Source: Rhodospirillales bacterium URHD0017
Lineage (GTDB): Bacteria > Pseudomonadota > Alphaproteobacteria > Reyranellales > Reyranellaceae
Direction of reading: 5' to 3'
DNA: 64,000 bases
Assembly (NCBI GenBank): GCA_900110395.1
Contig: FODP01000004.1
Coordinates: forward strand, 90,941-154,940
Both the position numbers and the translations under genes were made by a program. Under the pieces are notes generated by a model that saw only the letters and a list, made by a program, of their open reading frames with translations, did not search any database and was not told where the DNA came from. How positions within the stretch are numbered: the first letter of the stretch is position 1; each line of letters starts with the position of its first letter. This document shows positions 25,795 through 34,428 of the stretch, piece by piece.

Positions 25795-26589
25795 TCATTT
25801 GAAGGTCGGCTGGCCCGAGACGTAGCCGTAGAAATTGCGCGAGAACTCCTCCACCGACAGGGTGCCGACGCTGGGGATCCGCGTGAACCCGCCGTAGGTG
25901 TAGACCTTGAGGCTGATCCGGCCGTTCCTGACTTCCGGCGGCTCTTCGACGACGACGCAGTGGTTCCAGACGTGCGAGTTATGCTTGTTCGTCGTGTCGT
26001 AGAGCAGGTTGGTGTGGACGAACAGGCAGACGTCTCGCCAGGCGCGGGCGTCCCGCTCGAACGCCTCGATCTCCTTGCGGCCCTTGGAGACGAAGATGTT
26101 CGAATCCTCGCGCACGCCGGCGTAGCCGACCTGGCGGAACCACTTGGAGACCTCGCCCTGGCGGCTCCTCGCCGCCGTGTCGTCGTCGATCGAGGCCACG
26201 TCGAGGATGGCGTTGTAGGAATCGCGCAGGCTCGCCAGCGCCACCCAGTCGACGCCGGCGATCTTGCCCTTCGGCGGCTGATAGACACGGCACGCCATCC
26301 CCGGCTTGACCTCGAGCGAGCCGATGCGCGCCTTGCCGGTGGTGAAGAGATCGATCCCGTACTGGACGTAGAGCTCGGGCTTGTAGTTCAGCACGCAGTA
26401 GAAGAAGGACGCGGGGCAGCACAGGCTGGCCGCGCCCTGGTCCTGTGTGACGGGGTCCTTGACGCGCTTGCGCAGGTCGGCGATCAGCTCCGCCGGATCG
26501 ATGCGGGGAAACGGGCGACCCTTGGGGAGCGGCGGAAACCTGTCGATCAGCGACAAGGCGTAGTCCTTGCGCATCGGACCTGCGAACAT
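25795..26589 (-). CDS. Putative papain-like cysteine peptidase-fold protein, unassigned
   Basis: A 264-residue protein; AGGAGG lies five bases before the ATG at 26589. I do not recognise a named family, but DQGAASLCCPASFFYCVLNYKPELYVQYGIDLF resembles the QG..LCGPASF nucleophile region of papain-like peptidases, and VWNHCVVVEEP resembles the His-containing strand (NHxVV) of the same fold. That would give a Gln-Cys-His arrangement. There is no signal peptide. The Cys-Cys-Pro in place of the common Cys-Gly-Pro is odd. It might be a peptidase, an amidase effector or an inactive relative. Prediction of the fold is moderate, of function low. It is divergent from the GFA gene. Confidence 0.7.
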   Translation of the reverse strand: MFAGPMRKDYALSLIDRFPPLPKGRPFPRIDPAELIADLRKRVKDPVTQDQGAASLCCPASFFYCVLNYKPELYVQYGIDLFTTGKARIGSLEVKPGMACRVYQPPKGKIAGVDWVALASLRDSYNAILDVASIDDDTAARSRQGEVSKWFRQVGYAGVREDSNIFVSKGRKEIEAFERDARAWRDVCLFVHTNLLYDTTNKHNSHVWNHCVVVEEPPEVRNGRISLKVYTYGGFTRIPSVGTLSVEEFSRNFYGYVSGQPTFK

Positions 26590-26676
26590 GGCGCCTCCTG
26601 CCTGACCGCCCATGATGCAACCGGACCGCGCCGGATGACTGTGGGGGAAATCACAAATCGCGGATAAGAGGGTCTG

Positions 26677-27099
26677 ATGCCGACAAGGACTGGCGGATGC
26701 CTGTGCCGGGCGGTGCGCTACGAAAGCACCGGCGAGCCGCAGTTTTCCCTGCAATGCCATTGCCGGGACTGCCAGCTGCAGAGCGGCGCACCCCACGTCG
26801 CGGCGGTGCGCCTGCCGTCGGCCGGGTTCCGCATCACCCACGGTTCGCCGAAGCGCTACGTCGCCAAAGCCGATTCCGGCAACGAGATCACGCGTGTCTT
26901 TTGCGGCGAGTGCGGCACGCCGCTCTACGTGCAGGTGTCGACGCGGCCCGACATCGTCGGTGTCCGGGCCTGCACGTTCGACGATGCGAGCTGGTTCCGG
27001 CCGGAAGCCAACATCTTCGTCAAGAGCGCACAGCCGTGGGATCACCAGGATCCGGCCGTGCCGGCGTTCGCGACCTATCCGACGGGCAAGGCGTACTGA
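26677..27099 (+). CDS. GFA-family (Gfa-like, CENP-V) zinc protein
   Basis: A 140-residue Gfa-like domain protein. The zinc-binding cysteines are CLC near residue 8, CHCRDC around 27-32 and CGECG around 76-80, the standard GFA spacing. The family is named for glutathione-dependent formaldehyde-activating enzyme, but for most members the reaction is unknown and spontaneous adduct binding is debated. It stands alone between divergent and co-directional neighbours. Confidence 0.9.
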   Translation: MPTRTGGCLCRAVRYESTGEPQFSLQCHCRDCQLQSGAPHVAAVRLPSAGFRITHGSPKRYVAKADSGNEITRVFCGECGTPLYVQVSTRPDIVGVRACTFDDASWFRPEANIFVKSAQPWDHQDPAVPAFATYPTGKAY

Positions 27100-27299
27100 G
27101 CGCCAATGCGGGCGTGAGCCAACCGGCGCAACACAGACGACACAATTCACCCGCCCGGCAACACCGGGACGATAAGGACCATCGATAGCGTCATCGTGCC
27201 GGGCGGGGGCCGTCCTTTCACTGCCGAGATCGCCGGGCTGCTTAGCGTGAGTTGTGTAGCGTTGACGCACAATGAGCATAGCAACCCATGGAGAACAGA

Positions 27300-27740
27300 A
27301 TGCTCAAGAGCTTCTCAGCCCTGTTCGCAATTGCCCTTCTCGTTACGGCATGCGGTGAGTCGACACAAAACATGTCCTTGCAGAAGCCGCCTCCGGCGTC
27401 GCCGCCGCCGACCAAGTCCTGGATGGTCTTCTTCGACACCAACAGCACGACCCTGTCGCAGCAAGGTTCGATGACGGTGACCGAGGCCGCCAACACCGCC
27501 AAGTCGATGGCCAACTCGCGGGTGGGCGTCACCGGCTTTACCGATACCGATGGCTCTCCCGCCTACAATCAGCAGCTGTCGATACGGCGTGCCGATGCGG
27601 TGAAGAAGGCGTTGGTGAGCAACGGCATTGCGCCCCAGGCCATCACCGTCAATGGCTCCGGCGAAGCCGGTCTGCTGATCGAGACGCCGGACCAGACGAA
27701 GAACGAGAAGAACCGCCGCGTTCAGATCCTCGTTCAGTAA
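27300..27740 (+). CDS. OmpA-family lipoprotein
   Basis: About 146 residues, starting MLKSFSALFAIALLVTACG, a lipoprotein signal with lipobox LVTAC. The ATG at 27300 is preferred over 27288 because GGAG lies six bases before it. A Pro-rich linker (QKPPPASPPPTK) leads to an OmpA C-terminal domain with VTGFTDTDGSPAYNQQLSIRRADAVKKALVSNGI and the peptidoglycan-contact NEKNRRVQI. It should sit in the outer membrane and bind peptidoglycan non-covalently. It is shorter than Pal and no Tol genes are nearby. Confidence 0.9.
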   Translation: MLKSFSALFAIALLVTACGESTQNMSLQKPPPASPPPTKSWMVFFDTNSTTLSQQGSMTVTEAANTAKSMANSRVGVTGFTDTDGSPAYNQQLSIRRADAVKKALVSNGIAPQAITVNGSGEAGLLIETPDQTKNEKNRRVQILVQ

Positions 27741-27760
27741 TCACGGATAGGCAGTCGTAT

Positions 27761-27886
27761 CATCCCTCCCCAGCGAAGCTGGGGAGGTGTCCGCGGAGCG
27801 GACGGAGGGGTCATGGTCACCACACGGTGGCCTATGACCCCTCCGGCCCTTCGGGCCACCTCCCCATCGTAAGAACGATGGGGAGG
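27761..27886. repeat. Large compound palindrome (CCTCCCC-AGCGAAGCT-GGGGAGG type)
   Basis: Hairpins at both ends (CCTCCCC...GGGGAGG at 27765-27787 and 27859-27886) flank inner inverted arms GGAGGGGTCAT (27804-27814) and ATGACCCCTCC (27834-27844). It lies between the convergent OmpA-like and dienelactone hydrolase genes and has the layout of a dispersed intergenic element. It is the only copy in this window. It could also terminate transcription from both sides. Confidence 0.8.
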
Positions 27887-27893
27887 AAGTGCA

Positions 27894-28592
27894 TTAGGAA
27901 GACAACAGCTTGCGGAAATGGGCCAGCGTCCGCGCCCGTGCCTCAGCCGCCGCCTTCTCGTTGTAGGGCGGATATCCCTTTCGATTGAAACCGTGCTCGG
28001 TGACCGGATAGACGTGGATGTCGACACCCGGCGATCCGGCCATGCGCTTCTGGATCGCCGCCACGGTCTCCGGCGGCACGTGCGGATCGTCGCTGGCGAA
28101 ATGCATCAGCAGCGGGCAGGTGCGTCGGCCGGCCTCGTCGAGGTGCTGGTCGATCTGCACGCCGTAGTAGCTGACCGCGCCTTCGATCGGCAGGCGCGTG
28201 CTGGCGAGATAGGCAAACTTCCCGCCCAGACAAAAACCCATCACGCCGACCTTGCCGGTGCAGTCCGGACGCGCCCGAAGCGCTGAAACCATGTCGCCAA
28301 GGTCGCGCGCGAACTGGTCGGTGTCGAGCCGCGCCCACAGCGCCCGCGCCTTGGCGCGGCCTTCGTCGGTGTAGGGCAGGTAGTTCGCGGCCTCCTGCCG
28401 CCAGAAGACGTCGGGCGAGAGCGCGATGAAGCCGTCCGCCGCGTAGCCGTCGGCGACGGAGCGGATGTGCGGGTTGCTGTTGAACACTTCGGGCAGCACG
28501 ACCAGGGCGGGCGCGGGCAGCCGCGCCGGCAGCGCGAGATACGCCGCAAAGCGGCCGCCGTCCGATGCCGCGAGCGTGATTTCCTGGCCCAT
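27894..28592 (-). CDS. Dienelactone hydrolase family protein
   Basis: A 232-residue alpha/beta-hydrolase of the dienelactone hydrolase branch. The nucleophile is Cys121 in GVMGFCLGGKFAYL, the acid lies in HFASDDPHVP and the His in PVTEHGFNRKGYP, giving the Cys-Asp-His triad of the family. Known members open dienelactones in chloroaromatic breakdown, but many close relatives act on other esters. A good GGAGAG site precedes the start. No chlorocatechol genes are nearby. Confidence 0.9.
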   Translation of the reverse strand: MGQEITLAASDGGRFAAYLALPARLPAPALVVLPEVFNSNPHIRSVADGYAADGFIALSPDVFWRQEAANYLPYTDEGRAKARALWARLDTDQFARDLGDMVSALRARPDCTGKVGVMGFCLGGKFAYLASTRLPIEGAVSYYGVQIDQHLDEAGRRTCPLLMHFASDDPHVPPETVAAIQKRMAGSPGVDIHVYPVTEHGFNRKGYPPYNEKAAAEARARTLAHFRKLLSS

Positions 28593-28694
28593 GCGTGTCT
28601 CTCCTCTTCGTCGTCATCGTAACGCGGCCGGCAAAGAGCGGACAATCGAACGGCTCGTGCTAGGCTCCGCCAGTCAGAATGGGAGAAGAACATC

Positions 28695-29078
28695 ATGCCC
28701 ATCGAACGCTTCATGGTTCCCCGTGAGCTCGAGCCCGTCAGCCACTACTGCCACGTCGTCCGCGCCGGCGACTTCATCTATCTCTCGGGCATGGTCGGGA
28801 TGACGGCGGATGGCACCATCCCGCCGGACACCGTCCGCCAATTCGAGATCGCGCTGAAGTCGATCGACACCTGCCTGCGCCACGCCGGCGGCCGGTCCGA
28901 CCAGGTGGTCAAGGTGCTGGTCTTCATGACCGACATCACCGAGCGCGCGAGCATCAACCCGATCCGGCAACGCTATTTCGGAGAGCACAGGCCGGCATCG
29001 ACCCTGGTCGAGGTCACGGCGCTCGTCGATCCACGGATGAAGGTGGAGATCGAGGCGGTGGCTTACGTCGGCAAATAG
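28695..29078 (+). CDS. RidA-family protein
   Basis: A 127-residue YjgF/YER057c/UK114 protein: AGDFIYLSGMVGMTADGTIPPDTVRQFEIALKSIDTCLRHAG and the STLVEVTALVDPRMKVEIEAVAYV ending. The usual catalytic Arg in the R-x-C/A-V motif before the substrate pocket is not clearly present (PASTLVEV), so it probably belongs to one of the Rid subfamilies other than true RidA. True RidA deaminates 2-aminoacrylate. GGGAGAAG precedes the start. Confidence 0.88.
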   Translation: MPIERFMVPRELEPVSHYCHVVRAGDFIYLSGMVGMTADGTIPPDTVRQFEIALKSIDTCLRHAGGRSDQVVKVLVFMTDITERASINPIRQRYFGEHRPASTLVEVTALVDPRMKVEIEAVAYVGK

Positions 29079-29079
29079 C

Positions 29080-29200
29080 CGTCATCCCGACCGGAGCCGA
29101 GCGTAGCGAGGCGTAGTGGAGGGACCTGTTTTGAGGATGCATCGACAAAAAGAGGTCCCTCGGCTACGCCGCCCTTCGGACGGATTCGCTCGGGATGACG
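29080..29200. repeat. GTCATCCCGA palindromic element, long form, copy 3
   Basis: A 121-bp copy between the convergent RidA-family and Bug-family genes, starting 2 bp after one stop codon and ending 7 bp before the other. Termini are CGTCATCCCGACCGG and CTCGGGATGACG; inner arms GAGGGACCTGTTTTG and AAAGAGGTCCCTC; loop with ATGCATCGACAAA. Its place suggests a bidirectional terminator effect whatever its origin. Confidence 0.9.
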
Positions 29201-29207
29201 GTGTGGT

Positions 29208-30176
29208 CTACTCCACCGTCATCCCGGCATCGCGCACGATCGTCTCGTAGCGCTTGCGCTCGGCCACGATGAACTCGGCGAAGGCGGCCGGCGTGCTCGC
29301 CACCATGTCGCCGCCCTGCTGGGCGACGATCAGCTTCGCGCCCGCGGTCTCGGTGGCACGCACGGTCTCGTCGGCGATCTTCCTCACCAGGTCGTACGGC
29401 ATGTCCTTCGGCCCGACCAGGCCGTACCAGGCGACCGACTGGTAGCCCTTCACGCCCGCCTCATCGACCGTCGGCAGCTCGGGATAGAAGGCGCTGCGCT
29501 GGATCGAGCTCACGGCCAGCGCCCGCATCTTGCCGGTGGTGATCAGGTCCTTCGAGTTGGGCTGGGTGATCATCATGTCGACATTGCCCGCCATCAGGTC
29601 GAGCTGCGCCGGGTTGCCGCCCTTGTAGGCGACATGGGTCAGGGGCACGCCGGCCATGTGCGCCAGCAGCGCGCCCGCGAGATGCTGCGAGGAGCCGTTG
29701 CCGCCCGAGGCGTAGGTGATCGGCGGCGTCGCGCTCCTGGCCAGCGCCAGAAGCTCGCCTAGCGTGTTGGCCTTGAGCGCGGGCTTCACCAGCACGAGCT
29801 GCGGGAAGGTCGCGATCAGGCTGATGGGCGTGAAATCCTTGTCCCCGTCGTAGGGCAGCTTCTTGTAGAGCAGCGGGTTGATGGCGTGCCCCATGGCCAC
29901 GACCGAGAGCGTGTAGCCGTCGCCGGGTGACTTGGCGACGATCTCGCCCGCCACCACGCCGTTGGCGCCGGCGCGATTGTCGGCCACCACCGGCTGGCCC
30001 CAGGTCTGGGAGAAGTGCTGCGCCACGGCGCGCGCGAGAAGATCAGTCGTCCCGCCGGGGGCAAAAGGGATGACCATGCGGATCTGCTTGTCGGGATAGG
30101 CCCCCTGCCCGCGCGCGATCGCGGGCGCGGCAACGGCCAGCGCGGCGGCGCCGCGGAGGAACGTGGAGCGTTTCAT
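29208..30176 (-). CDS. Tripartite tricarboxylate transporter substrate-binding protein (Bug/TctC family), copy 1
   Basis: A 322-residue Bug-family periplasmic protein. The start MKRSTFLRGAAALAVAAPAIARGQG is a signal with RST/FL character close to a Tat motif. Family features are YPDKQIRMVIPFAPGGTTDLLARAVA, VVADNRAGANGVVAGEIVAKSPGDGYTL, and YASGGNGSSQHLAGALLAHMAGVPLTHVAYKGG. It lies 10 bp downstream of a TauD-family dioxygenase on the same strand, so both are likely expressed together. No TctA permease is adjacent, as is common for Bug proteins, and the ligand is unknown. Confidence 0.92.
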   Translation of the reverse strand: MKRSTFLRGAAALAVAAPAIARGQGAYPDKQIRMVIPFAPGGTTDLLARAVAQHFSQTWGQPVVADNRAGANGVVAGEIVAKSPGDGYTLSVVAMGHAINPLLYKKLPYDGDKDFTPISLIATFPQLVLVKPALKANTLGELLALARSATPPITYASGGNGSSQHLAGALLAHMAGVPLTHVAYKGGNPAQLDLMAGNVDMMITQPNSKDLITTGKMRALAVSSIQRSAFYPELPTVDEAGVKGYQSVAWYGLVGPKDMPYDLVRKIADETVRATETAGAKLIVAQQGGDMVASTPAAFAEFIVAERKRYETIVRDAGMTVE

Positions 30177-30186
30177 TGGGCGCGCT

Positions 30187-31038
30187 TCATTGCAGGTAGT
30201 AGCCCGAGGGCGTGCCCTTCACCGTGGTTCGCTCGAGATGGCGGGTCTCGCCTTCGTCGTAGTCGCCGAGCGCGACGTGCATGGTGCAGCGGTTGTCCCA
30301 CAGCACGATGTCGTCCTGCCGCCACTGGTGGCGGTAGACGAACTGCGGCCGCGTGGCGCGCTTCACCAGGTAGTCGATCAAGGGCTTGCTCTCCTCCTCG
30401 GTCATGCCGACCAGGCAGGAGACCTTGTCGCCGATATAGAGCGCCTTGCGGCCGGTCTCGGGATGGACGCGTACGACCGGCTGGGCGATCGGCGGATTGA
30501 TCCGCGTCTGCTCCTGCTCGCGCTCGGTGTTGGTGTCCAGAACCTTGCGGCGGCCGGTATGGATGGCGCGCAGCGGCTCGATCATGGCCTTCATGCCGTC
30601 CGACAGCGTCTCGTAGGCGCGATACATGTTGGCGAACATGGTGTCGCCGCCCACGGGAGGGATCGTGATGCCGCGCAGCAGCGAGCCCAGCGACGGCACC
30701 GGCGTGAACGACATGTCCGAGTGCCATTGCTGGCCGGTGTATTTCGAGGCCGAGGGCTTGCCGTCCTTCTCCGGGATGTTGGTCACCAGCAGCAGCTCGG
30801 GATAGTCCGGGTGCCGGTCGCGCGGCAGGCTGTCATGGCGGTCGAGCTCGCCGAAGCGGCGGCTGAAGGCGATGTGCTGCTCGCGCGTGATCTTCTGGTC
30901 GCGGAACAACAGGATACCGCGCTCGAGGAAGGTGCGGTGGATCTGGTCGAACTCGGAATTGCTGAGCGGCTGGGCGAGATCGACGCCCTGGACCTCGGCG
31001 CCCAGGGCATGGCTCAGCGGACGGAACGATAGCGGCAT
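30187..31038 (-). CDS. TauD/TfdA-family Fe(II)/2-oxoglutarate dioxygenase
   Basis: A 283-residue dioxygenase. The iron-binding HxD is His106/Asp108 in QWHSDMSF, and the distal His is His254 in WDNRCTMHVALGDY, followed by the Arg of HLERTTVKG that binds 2-oxoglutarate. Known members attack taurine, 2,4-D or other carboxylated and sulfonated substrates. The downstream Bug protein may bind the same substrate or its product. The start is at 31038 with a GGGG stretch upstream. Confidence 0.92.
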   Translation of the reverse strand: MPLSFRPLSHALGAEVQGVDLAQPLSNSEFDQIHRTFLERGILLFRDQKITREQHIAFSRRFGELDRHDSLPRDRHPDYPELLLVTNIPEKDGKPSASKYTGQQWHSDMSFTPVPSLGSLLRGITIPPVGGDTMFANMYRAYETLSDGMKAMIEPLRAIHTGRRKVLDTNTEREQEQTRINPPIAQPVVRVHPETGRKALYIGDKVSCLVGMTEEESKPLIDYLVKRATRPQFVYRHQWRQDDIVLWDNRCTMHVALGDYDEGETRHLERTTVKGTPSGYYLQ

Positions 31039-31141
31039 GGAACCCCGTGCAGACGGCGGAAGCCGCCATCATGCACTCTACGACAGCAGGCCGAAAGTCC
31101 GCGCGAGCGAGATCAGATTCCGAAAGGCGAGATCGGTCAGA

Positions 31142-31402
31142 TCAGGGAGCTCGGCCGACGGAGCAGCTGACAACCGGCCAAGGCTTTGTCGGATCAGCGA
31201 GCAGGACGGCTACAGGACAGGTGACGATCCTGCTGCCGCGCCCAAGTCTTTCAATGCGGACGCTGATCTCGCCGTCATCGACCTCGACCGATCGCACCTC
31301 GGCCAAGGCGACACCTTCGGCCTCGCAGAGCCGCGACAACGCTTGCGCAAACGCGGGAGCGAGTTCGCCGGCGGGATGCGAAGAGAAGCTCCGGTCGTCC
31401 AT
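31142..31402 (-). CDS. Small hypothetical protein
   Basis: An 86-residue protein starting MDDRSFSSHPAGELAPAFAQALSRLCEAEG. I do not recognise it. It looks like a short helix followed by beta strands (RSVEVDDGEISVRIERLGRGSRIVTCPVAVLL) and has two cysteines near the end. It is the last of three small co-directional genes with gaps of 11 and 28 bp. Codon use resembles its neighbours, so it is probably real, but the function is unknown. Confidence 0.55.
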   Translation of the reverse strand: MDDRSFSSHPAGELAPAFAQALSRLCEAEGVALAEVRSVEVDDGEISVRIERLGRGSRIVTCPVAVLLADPTKPWPVVSCSVGRAP

Positions 31403-31413
31403 GACGACCGGCC

Positions 31414-31629
31414 TCACGCAGCCGGTCGTTGGCCCATATCGGTGACGAGGCTTTCGTAGCGCCGCCGGCCGACGGCGGTCAGCCGCCAGCGATGGCCGGC
31501 CCATTCGATGAGCTCGAGCTGCAGCAGACGGCGAACATGTGCAGGGTCGAACGGATCGGCACTGCCAAAGCCGATCTTGCGAAGCGTCGTTTCTTCGTGG
31601 GTGCTGAGCGGTGCGAGCAGGCTTCTCAT
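31414..31629 (-). CDS. Small hypothetical protein, possible winged-helix-like domain
   Basis: A 71-residue protein starting MRSLLAPLSTHEETTLRKIGFG, with GGGAGGG six bases upstream. The pattern THEETTLRKIGFG..FDPAHVRRLLQLELIEWAGHRWRLTAVGRRRYESLV reads as helices followed by a short beta wing (WRLTAVGRRRYE), which is what a small winged-helix protein would look like. DNA binding is only a guess. It is the middle gene of a three-gene set. Confidence 0.6.
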   Translation of the reverse strand: MRSLLAPLSTHEETTLRKIGFGSADPFDPAHVRRLLQLELIEWAGHRWRLTAVGRRRYESLVTDMGQRPAA

Positions 31630-31657
31630 GGATGCCCTCCCATGGCTCGCGCCAAGA

Positions 31658-31861
31658 TTAGGCACTGCCGCCCGCGTCCGGCAAGGGCCACTCGCGCTCG
31701 GCTCTTTCGATCCTCTCGGCCTCGGCCTCGAGCGCCGCGGCCTGCGCCAGCAGCGCTTCCCGGTCAACCTTCAAGGACATCGTCGCGGCCACCCGCCGGA
31801 CGAAGGCGGCCAGCTCCCGCTTGTCGTGCGCCTCCGTCCGAGGTCGTTCCTTGTCTGCCAT
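31658..31861 (-). CDS. Small hypothetical coiled-coil protein
   Basis: A 67-residue highly charged protein, MADKERPRTEAHDKRELAAFVRRVAATMSLKVDREALLAQAAALEAEAERIERAEREWPLP. The C-terminal half is a strong heptad-like helix. There is no signal or membrane segment and no recognised family. It is the first of three small genes on this strand; the ribosome-binding site is weak. Confidence 0.55.
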   Translation of the reverse strand: MADKERPRTEAHDKRELAAFVRRVAATMSLKVDREALLAQAAALEAEAERIERAEREWPLPDAGGSA

Positions 31862-32013
31862 ACCGCACGCCAACTGAAGCCTTGCGCATGCAATGCGCAC
31901 CGGCGACCCGCCGTTGCACCATTGCCGCAGGAATCGACCGGCCAAGCCGCAGGTGCCCCCTCGCGGGGCGCGCCCCGTGCTAGAGTTGCCGCCAACGGAG
32001 GGAGGAAGACCGC

Positions 32014-34149
32014 GTGTGGAGGCTCGGCGGGGGCGAGGAGCGCGTTGAACCGGTGCGCGAGACGGCGGTTGCCGACGGACGCGACAGCCCGACCAAAAGC
32101 GGCTTCAGCATTGCCCTGCTGCTCTTCCTGTTCGGCGCCAGCCTGGTGGTGCCGGCGCTCGCCTTCACCGCCGTCCTGCTCGATCGCAGCGCCCAGGAGC
32201 AGGAAGCCGACGTCCGGCGTCGCCTGGAACAGGTGGTCGGCGACCTGGCGGGCGATGTCGATCGCGAGCTGACCCTCCTGCTCGCCCATCTAAGCGCCCT
32301 CGCCGCCTCGCCCGATGTCGCCAACGGCGACTGGGCGGCAGTGCATGCCAACGCCAGCGCCAGCCTGAAGGCGCTCGGCATCGAAGTCCTGTTCCGCGAC
32401 CCCACCGGGCAGCAGGTGATGAACACGCGCGTGCCCTGGGGCACCCCACTGCCGCGATCGGAGCAGCCGGCGATCGACGAGGCGGTGCGGTCAACCCTGA
32501 GGCCTCATGTGTCGGACCTGGTCACCGGCCGCATCGCCGGACGACAGGTCATCACCCTGACGGTCCCGGTGACCGGCGGCGAAGGCAGGCTCGAGGGCTT
32601 CCTGCACATGTCGCTCGAGCCCGAGCGGTTCCTGGAGACGATGGAGAGCCAGAACCTGCCGGCCGAGTGGAACACCGGCATCAGCGACCGCACGGGAACC
32701 ATCATCGCCCGGCTGCGCCGCCACCACGACTTCGTCGGCCGCAGGCTGCCCGACGAGCTGCGCGCGCAGAGCCTCGAGCGCACCGAGGCCTTCAGCACCG
32801 TCAACATCGAAGGCGTCCACACCCTGCGCGCCGCCAGGCGCTCGCCGCTCACCGGCTGGCTGTTCTCGGCCAGCATACCAATGTCGGTCGTCCAGGCCGC
32901 CTCCACCAAGGACAGCCAATGGATCGTCGGGCTGGGCGGCGCGCTGCTGCTGCTGGCCCTGGTGCTGGCGGCCATCGTCGGCCGGCTGGTGGCCCGGCCG
33001 ATCGCGGCGATCGCCGAGCACGCGGCCATCGTCGCCCACGAGGGCATGCCACCGCCGCTGCAGTCGCCGGTGCGCGAGGCCAACGAGGTCGCCGCGGTCC
33101 TGCGTTATGCCGCCCGGCAGCTGCAGGAGCGATCGCAGGAGCTGCGCGGCGCCCTCGACCGGTTCGGCGTCGCCTTGCGCGGCGCCGACATTGTGGTCTA
33201 CGCCCAGGATCGCGAGCGGCGCGTGACCTGGATCAGCGAGACCGCGGGCCATGGCGCAAGGTTCATCGGCCGGCGCGCCGACGAGCTGCTGCCGGCCGAT
33301 TCGTTTGCCGGGGCCACGGCGCTGGAGGAACGGGCCCTGGCCAGCGGCGAGCCGCAGGAAGGCGAGGTCCAGCACGGCACGGGCGACGGAGCGCGCCATT
33401 TCCGGCTGCACATCGAGCCGGTGCGCGATGCCGACGGACAGGTGAGCGGCCTTTTGGGCGTGTCGTCGGAGATCACCGCACTCAAGCAATCGGAACGGCG
33501 CAACGCCCTCCTGGCGCGCGAGCTTGCGCATCGCGCCAAGAACCTGCTGGCGGTAGTGCACGCGATCGCGTCGGAGACGGGACGCACGGCCGCGAGCGTG
33601 GCCGACTTCAACGAGCGCTTCACCGCGCGCGTCCAGGCGCTGGCCAGGCTGCAGGATCTCACGATGGGCGTGGCCGGCGCCGGCGCGTCCTTGCGCGAGC
33701 TGGTGCGTTCGCAGCTCGAGCCGTTCGTCGACACGGCGAGCGAGAGGGTGCAGCTCGACGGGCCGGACGTGCGCCTGACGGGGGAAGCCGCGAACAGCCT
33801 GGCGATGGCGCTGCATGAGCTCTCTACCAACGCGGCGAAATACGGGGCGCTGTCCAACGCACAGGGACAGGTGGCGATCCGCTGGAGCCATGAGGATGAA
33901 GGCCCAGGGCGGCGCTTCCGCCTGGAATGGCAGGAATCGGGCGGGCCGCCGGTGATCGAACCGCAGCGCCGCGGCTTCGGCCGCAAGGTGCTGGGCCGCC
34001 TCGCACCGGGGACCCTCGACGGCGAGGCGACACTGGACTATCGCACGCAGGGCGTCGTCTGGACGCTCGTCGCACCGTGGCAGCGCGTCGTGGCGGTCAC
34101 GGACGGAACTGGCAGGGGCCAGACGCCGGGGAACGACGCGGGCCGCTAG
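32014..34149 (+). CDS. HWE-family sensor histidine kinase with extracytoplasmic sensor, HAMP and PAS
   Basis: A 711-residue membrane kinase starting at GTG with GGAGG eight bases upstream. Order: first membrane helix about 32-55, a periplasmic sensor of about 240 residues (Cache-like), second helix about 306-328, HAMP linker (VARPIAAIAEHAAIVAHEG), PAS domain about 385-495, then the kinase core. The phospho-acceptor is His506 in ELAHRAKNLLAVV, and the ATP-binding part has HELSTNAAKYGALS and the EWQESGGP block of HWE kinases, followed by GFGRKVL. HWE kinases are common in alphaproteobacteria. No response regulator is adjacent. Confidence 0.92.
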   Translation: MWRLGGGEERVEPVRETAVADGRDSPTKSGFSIALLLFLFGASLVVPALAFTAVLLDRSAQEQEADVRRRLEQVVGDLAGDVDRELTLLLAHLSALAASPDVANGDWAAVHANASASLKALGIEVLFRDPTGQQVMNTRVPWGTPLPRSEQPAIDEAVRSTLRPHVSDLVTGRIAGRQVITLTVPVTGGEGRLEGFLHMSLEPERFLETMESQNLPAEWNTGISDRTGTIIARLRRHHDFVGRRLPDELRAQSLERTEAFSTVNIEGVHTLRAARRSPLTGWLFSASIPMSVVQAASTKDSQWIVGLGGALLLLALVLAAIVGRLVARPIAAIAEHAAIVAHEGMPPPLQSPVREANEVAAVLRYAARQLQERSQELRGALDRFGVALRGADIVVYAQDRERRVTWISETAGHGARFIGRRADELLPADSFAGATALEERALASGEPQEGEVQHGTGDGARHFRLHIEPVRDADGQVSGLLGVSSEITALKQSERRNALLARELAHRAKNLLAVVHAIASETGRTAASVADFNERFTARVQALARLQDLTMGVAGAGASLRELVRSQLEPFVDTASERVQLDGPDVRLTGEAANSLAMALHELSTNAAKYGALSNAQGQVAIRWSHEDEGPGRRFRLEWQESGGPPVIEPQRRGFGRKVLGRLAPGTLDGEATLDYRTQGVVWTLVAPWQRVVAVTDGTGRGQTPGNDAGR

Positions 34150-34428
34150 GACGGCATATTCGATATTGAACGTTCCATCTTGAACAGTCCCGACCGGCCT
34201 CCTAGGCTCGGGCATCGCCGGTTCAGCCTCTACCGAGCGCCGGTGACTGGAAGATTAGATGCGCTTCCGCTCGCCAGTCGAGCGTTTGGCGCTCCTGGCC
34301 AACCTTCAAGCCAACCGACAGGCCCTGCTGGCCTCCGCTGAGATGTGACGCAAGCTGGCAGCCGATGCCGAAGGTGACGGCGCGGGCCCGATTCCAAGCG
34401 TGGGACATCGTCCGTAGGCAAGAGGAAC

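Noticed and set aside
34150..34428. Possible small gene or regulatory RNA in the gap after the first HWE kinase
   Set aside because: There is a loose direct repeat (ATTGAAC, CTTGAAC) but no ribosome-binding site, hairpin or known motif to support a call.
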